Positions 63,001 to 64,000 of a stretch of DNA of 64,000 bases are shown here, one piece after another (position 1 is the stretch's first letter; every line of letters starts with the position of its first letter). The DNA comes from Pyrocephalus nanus (taxonomy: Eukaryota > Chordata > Aves > Passeriformes > Tyrannidae): positions 6,696,001-6,760,000 of the forward strand of contig CM076269.1 in NCBI GenBank assembly GCA_038380795.1, read 5' to 3'. Under the pieces are notes generated by a model. The model did no database searches, was not told the origin of the DNA, and was given only the letters and a program-made list of their open reading frames with translations. A program made the translations under genes and the position numbers.

Positions 63001-63815
63001 GAAAATGGATGGTAACACAGTCACATAATAAACAAAAACCCTAACTGAAAAGAAGAAATTAGTTTTAGCCCAACTAGTCATTCCAGTGCCTTTTCTTTTT
63101 TTCCCTTTTTAAACTGGAACATATTAGTGTATTTTGCAGATGACGCTTTATTAACTTTTTCAGCATATACTGGAAGGTCAAGAGACTCTTTAAAATACAG
63201 CTGCTTAAAATGGAACTCTGATTCAGCCACACCAGCACAAAGACCTCTACTTTTTAAAGAAAAACCCAGACGTACATAGCATACAAATTCAACACATGTT
63301 GTACAGCCACAGCAGAAAACCCCTTTAACATTCAATGTCCAGTTTAACAACCACCGCTATTCTTCAAACACGTCTCCGTTACTATTGATCACACTTGCAA
63401 AATTCATTCAAACTAGTCCCACTTAAGTCCGGCACTTACCACTACCTAGTCTTAGGAGCAGTACATCCTGGAGCCTCCTGTTCAAGTCTCTGAGCTCTTT
63501 CATTTCTGACACGAGTGCCCCATACTCTTTGAGCTTCTTTGCCTGTTGCACAAGCTGTCTCCGCGTTCTCTCCAGCTCCTGTTGGATGTGCCTCATTTCT
63601 TCTTGTTGCTGTTGGTAACTCCTCAGCAATTCTTCGTACAGAATCCGAGGAACTACAGCATCGTCCATATTGTTCATGCCTTCTGTAGTCTCCATAAAAG
63701 CCTCCTCAGGGCTGGAAGTATTACTGAGACTCATCCCGTTCTGTTTCTCAAGGCGAGCAACAACTGCTTCAATGCTTTTGTGTGTACCTTCACTTTGTTT
63801 CCTTCCATCTTGTCT
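47859..63815 (-). CDS. BEND5: BEND5, BEN domain-containing protein 5 (spliced; 3' part of gene, exons 3-6 by human numbering)
   Basis: BEND5 is a nuclear 'BEN-solo' factor. Known work on the family describes sequence-specific DNA binding through the C-terminal BEN domain and transcriptional repression, mainly in neural settings. The sequence shows four minus-strand coding exons with GT donors and AG acceptors whose reading frames join exactly: 125 codons plus 1 nt, then 149 nt, 214 nt and 161 nt. Together they give 299 residues ending at a natural TAA. The order is a basic leader containing the core KSIEAVVARLEKQNG, a coiled coil (visible residues about 60-120), an acidic linker, and the BEN domain (about 180-295) with a KKKK nuclear-localisation-like patch. 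Human BEND5 is about 421 residues, so roughly 120 N-terminal residues (two exons) and the promoter lie past the right edge. The frame is intact, with no stop or frameshift. Identification rests on recalled similarity to vertebrate BEND5 along the whole visible length. Confidence 0.95.
48970..49135. repeat. Diverged direct repeat spaced 120 bp
   Basis: The block ATTAACATGGTTTACAACAT with following TAATGCACCATA recurs 120 bp later as ATTAACAAGGTTTATAACAG with TCATGCATCATA. This looks like an old tandem duplication inside the last BEND5 intron. Confidence 0.6.
50843..50876. repeat. CA-rich degenerate microsatellite
   Basis: Interrupted CA repeats with ACAG interruptions, inside a BEND5 intron. 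Confidence 0.9.
51850..52063 (-). CDS. BEND5: BEND5 coding exon 5: N-terminal half of BEN domain
   Basis: This 214-nt exon gives 71 codons plus the first base of a Glu codon. The acceptor is ACTACCTTCTAG just above 52063. The donor is G|GTAGGT. The peptide opens VHLGSGIWVDEEKWHQLQ, continues through TKNLAVMIWGTDVLKNRSVT, and ends PPLSPHKLSIVR. These are hallmarks of the BEN fold (the aromatic WVDEEKW entry, then the LAVMIWG and VLKNRSVTG helices). The KKKK patch after VAT is a likely nuclear-localisation or DNA-backbone contact and is encoded over a run of eight A. The Glu codon is completed by the next exon. Confidence 0.95.
52826..53275 (+). mobile_element. Possible old solo LTR (endogenous retroviral relic)
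   Basis: The stretch has the composition of an LTR: it opens TGGTGTGTTGTGTGGGGAGG, has a G/C-rich proximal part, a C/T-rich run (53027-53070), and an AATAAAAGAG poly(A)-signal-like block at 53221 followed by TGTGTGCAGC and a CT-rich stretch. A start in TG and an end near 'TTAAGGCA' would give TG...CA ends, but I cannot define target-site duplications and no internal viral sequence is present. It could equally be unique intronic DNA. Confidence 0.3.
53123..53136. repeat. 14-bp perfect palindrome containing a MARE-like half site
   Basis: TCAGCATATGCTGA is self-complementary and runs on into TGCTGAGTCA, which resembles a Maf/AP-1 (MARE) half site. It lies inside the possible LTR, upstream of its AATAAA-like block, where a promoter/enhancer element would be expected. 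Function is inference. Confidence 0.6.
53618..53636. repeat. 19-bp inverted repeat
   Basis: GGTCCTGAC and GTCAGGACC are perfect reverse complements separated by one A. The dyad lies in a GC-richer part of the BEND5 intron with stop-free stretches on both strands (53522-53870) that match no known protein. Confidence 0.6.
55236..55276 (+). mobile_element. Possible MIR core fragment
   Basis: A short stretch resembles the forward MIR core: 'CATGTCTCAGTTTACCTCTC' followed by TGTGCAACAGG. Only about 40 bp can be matched, so it may be chance. It lies in the BEND5 intron, 95 bp before a copy of an old palindromic repeat. Confidence 0.35.
55371..55438. repeat. Second copy of the old palindromic amniote repeat (diverged)
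   Basis: The segment runs GGCCGGACTC, then GATGAAATCTATGGGAAATT, TACTCCCAATTTCAGCAACT and GCAGGATCAA. Its pattern (an A/T-rich 'ATGGGAAATTTACTCCCA' centre flanked by GGACTC/GGATCAA ends) resembles the element at 7150-7217. A stop-free plus-strand stretch of 120 codons overlaps it and is therefore unlikely to be a real gene. Confidence 0.4.
55543..55596. repeat. Pyrimidine-rich tract
   Basis: More than 50 bases almost entirely C and T, with T runs of 10-13, in a BEND5 intron. Confidence 0.9.
57137..57285 (-). CDS. BEND5: BEND5 coding exon 4: acidic/proline linker
   Basis: This 149-nt exon completes the split Gly codon and ends on a whole Lys codon (50 residues counting the junction Gly). The acceptor is TTAACTGTCTAG just above 57285. 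The donor is AAG|GTATTT, which is weaker than the other two. The peptide begins GPAIEVEKVKPE, runs through an acidic stretch (EPEPEVQKTFTEE), then YYPAPVPVMDKYILENGK. This matches the linker before the human BEN domain. No folded domain is predicted here, and it probably spaces the coiled coil from the DNA-binding domain. Confidence 0.93.
57286..63439 (-). other. BEND5: BEND5 intron between coding exons 3 and 4 (6.15 kb)
   Basis: GT-AG intron, largely AT-rich. A GC-richer patch lies at about 58090-58560. A-, T- and C/T-rich low-complexity runs occur near 59660, 60030-60062 and 61890-61912. Short ORFs such as 62199-62522 and 62341-62649 on the plus strand have no recognisable product. I see no repeat with a clear family match and no other exon. 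Confidence 0.88.
63440..63815 (-). CDS. BEND5: BEND5 coding exon 3: leader and coiled coil
   Basis: This 376-nt exon gives 125 codons plus the first base of a Gly codon. The acceptor is a long T tract ending in ACATGCAG just above 63815. The donor is G|GTAAGT at 63439. It starts in phase 0 with RQDGRK, matching the RPEGRK start of the human exon. Residues 13-27 (KSIEAVVARLEKQNG) are a strongly conserved core. Residues 28-52 are Ser/Thr/Glu-rich and look variable. Residues 58-120 form an amphipathic coiled coil rich in Gln, Glu, Arg and Leu (YQQQQEEM, ELERTRRQLVQQAKKLKEYG, LRDLNRRLQDVLLLRLGS), probably for self-association or partner binding. An in-frame Met lies just upstream of the acceptor, but it is in the intron and is not the gene start. 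Confidence 0.95.
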
Positions 63816-64000
63816 CTGCATGTTACAAGAAAAAAAAAAAAATAAATTAGGAGAGCAGTAAGAAGTAATAAAATCAAAAATCCTACAGACCTGGAAACGG
63901 TTAATATTCCTGGTTTCCAAAAATACCCCGCAAAAAATGTTTTGCCTAATAGATTCTTGTGGATAAAATATACATAATAACTAACATGTAATTGTAATTT
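63816..64000 (-). other. BEND5: Start of BEND5 intron upstream of coding exon 3
   Basis: This is the 3' end of the intron preceding the first visible exon, including a 12-base T tract (minus strand) and the AG acceptor. The rest of the intron, two upstream coding exons and the promoter are outside the window. Confidence 0.85.

Noticed and set aside
63816..63920. Open frame continuing upstream of exon 3 with an in-frame Met, considered as the BEND5 start
   Set aside because: A T tract and ACATGCAG acceptor precede the conserved RQDGRK start, and the Met lies next to the splice site inside the intron.
1..64000. CRISPR arrays, operons, tRNA or rRNA genes
   Set aside because: No regularly spaced repeats, no tRNA-like cloverleaf or rRNA motifs. 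The window is vertebrate intronic/intergenic DNA.

Overview
The window is vertebrate nuclear DNA, almost certainly from a bird. The evidence is two CR1 LINE 3'-end fragments with the avian terminal motif (near 12.9 kb and 46.4 kb), several decayed MIR-type SINEs, low gene density, GT-AG introns and no prokaryotic-style ORF packing. I cannot name the species.

One gene is recognised: the 3' two-thirds of BEND5, a BEN-domain transcriptional regulator, on the minus strand. Four coding exons lie at 63440-63815, 57137-57285, 51850-52063 and 47859-48019. They join in frame through canonical splice sites and encode 299 residues up to the natural stop. The first two coding exons (about 120 residues by comparison with the human protein) lie beyond base 64000. 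In order, the visible protein holds a nuclear-protein-like leader, a long Gln/Glu/Arg-rich coiled coil, an acidic/proline linker and the DNA-binding BEN domain, which is split over the last two exons. The stop codon sits inside an AATAAA hexamer. A second AATAAA follows 13 nt later, with a GT-rich element beyond it, so the main 3'UTR may be only a few tens of bases long.

From 1 to about 47.8 kb I see no exon that I can support. In human, BEND5 is nested in an intron of AGBL4 on the same strand, so this stretch is probably AGBL4 intron as well as the 3' flank of BEND5. I found no AGBL4 exon by eye. The stretch holds two CR1 fragments, three MIR-type SINEs, a copy of an old palindromic amniote repeat, microsatellites, short tandem duplications, a 27-bp near-perfect palindrome (41.7 kb) and GC-rich islands at 18.3-19.1, 24.3-25.1, 27.6-28.0 and 28.9-29.4 kb. 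The 28.9 kb island meets CpG-island criteria by hand count.

The three BEND5 introns (about 3.8, 5.1 and 6.2 kb) are AT-rich. They carry a possible solo LTR, a MIR fragment next to a second palindromic-repeat copy, and low-complexity tracts. I did not find an unmistakable undescribed system. The most testable oddities are the stop codon/poly(A) overlap, the orphan CpG-rich segment and the 27-bp palindrome.
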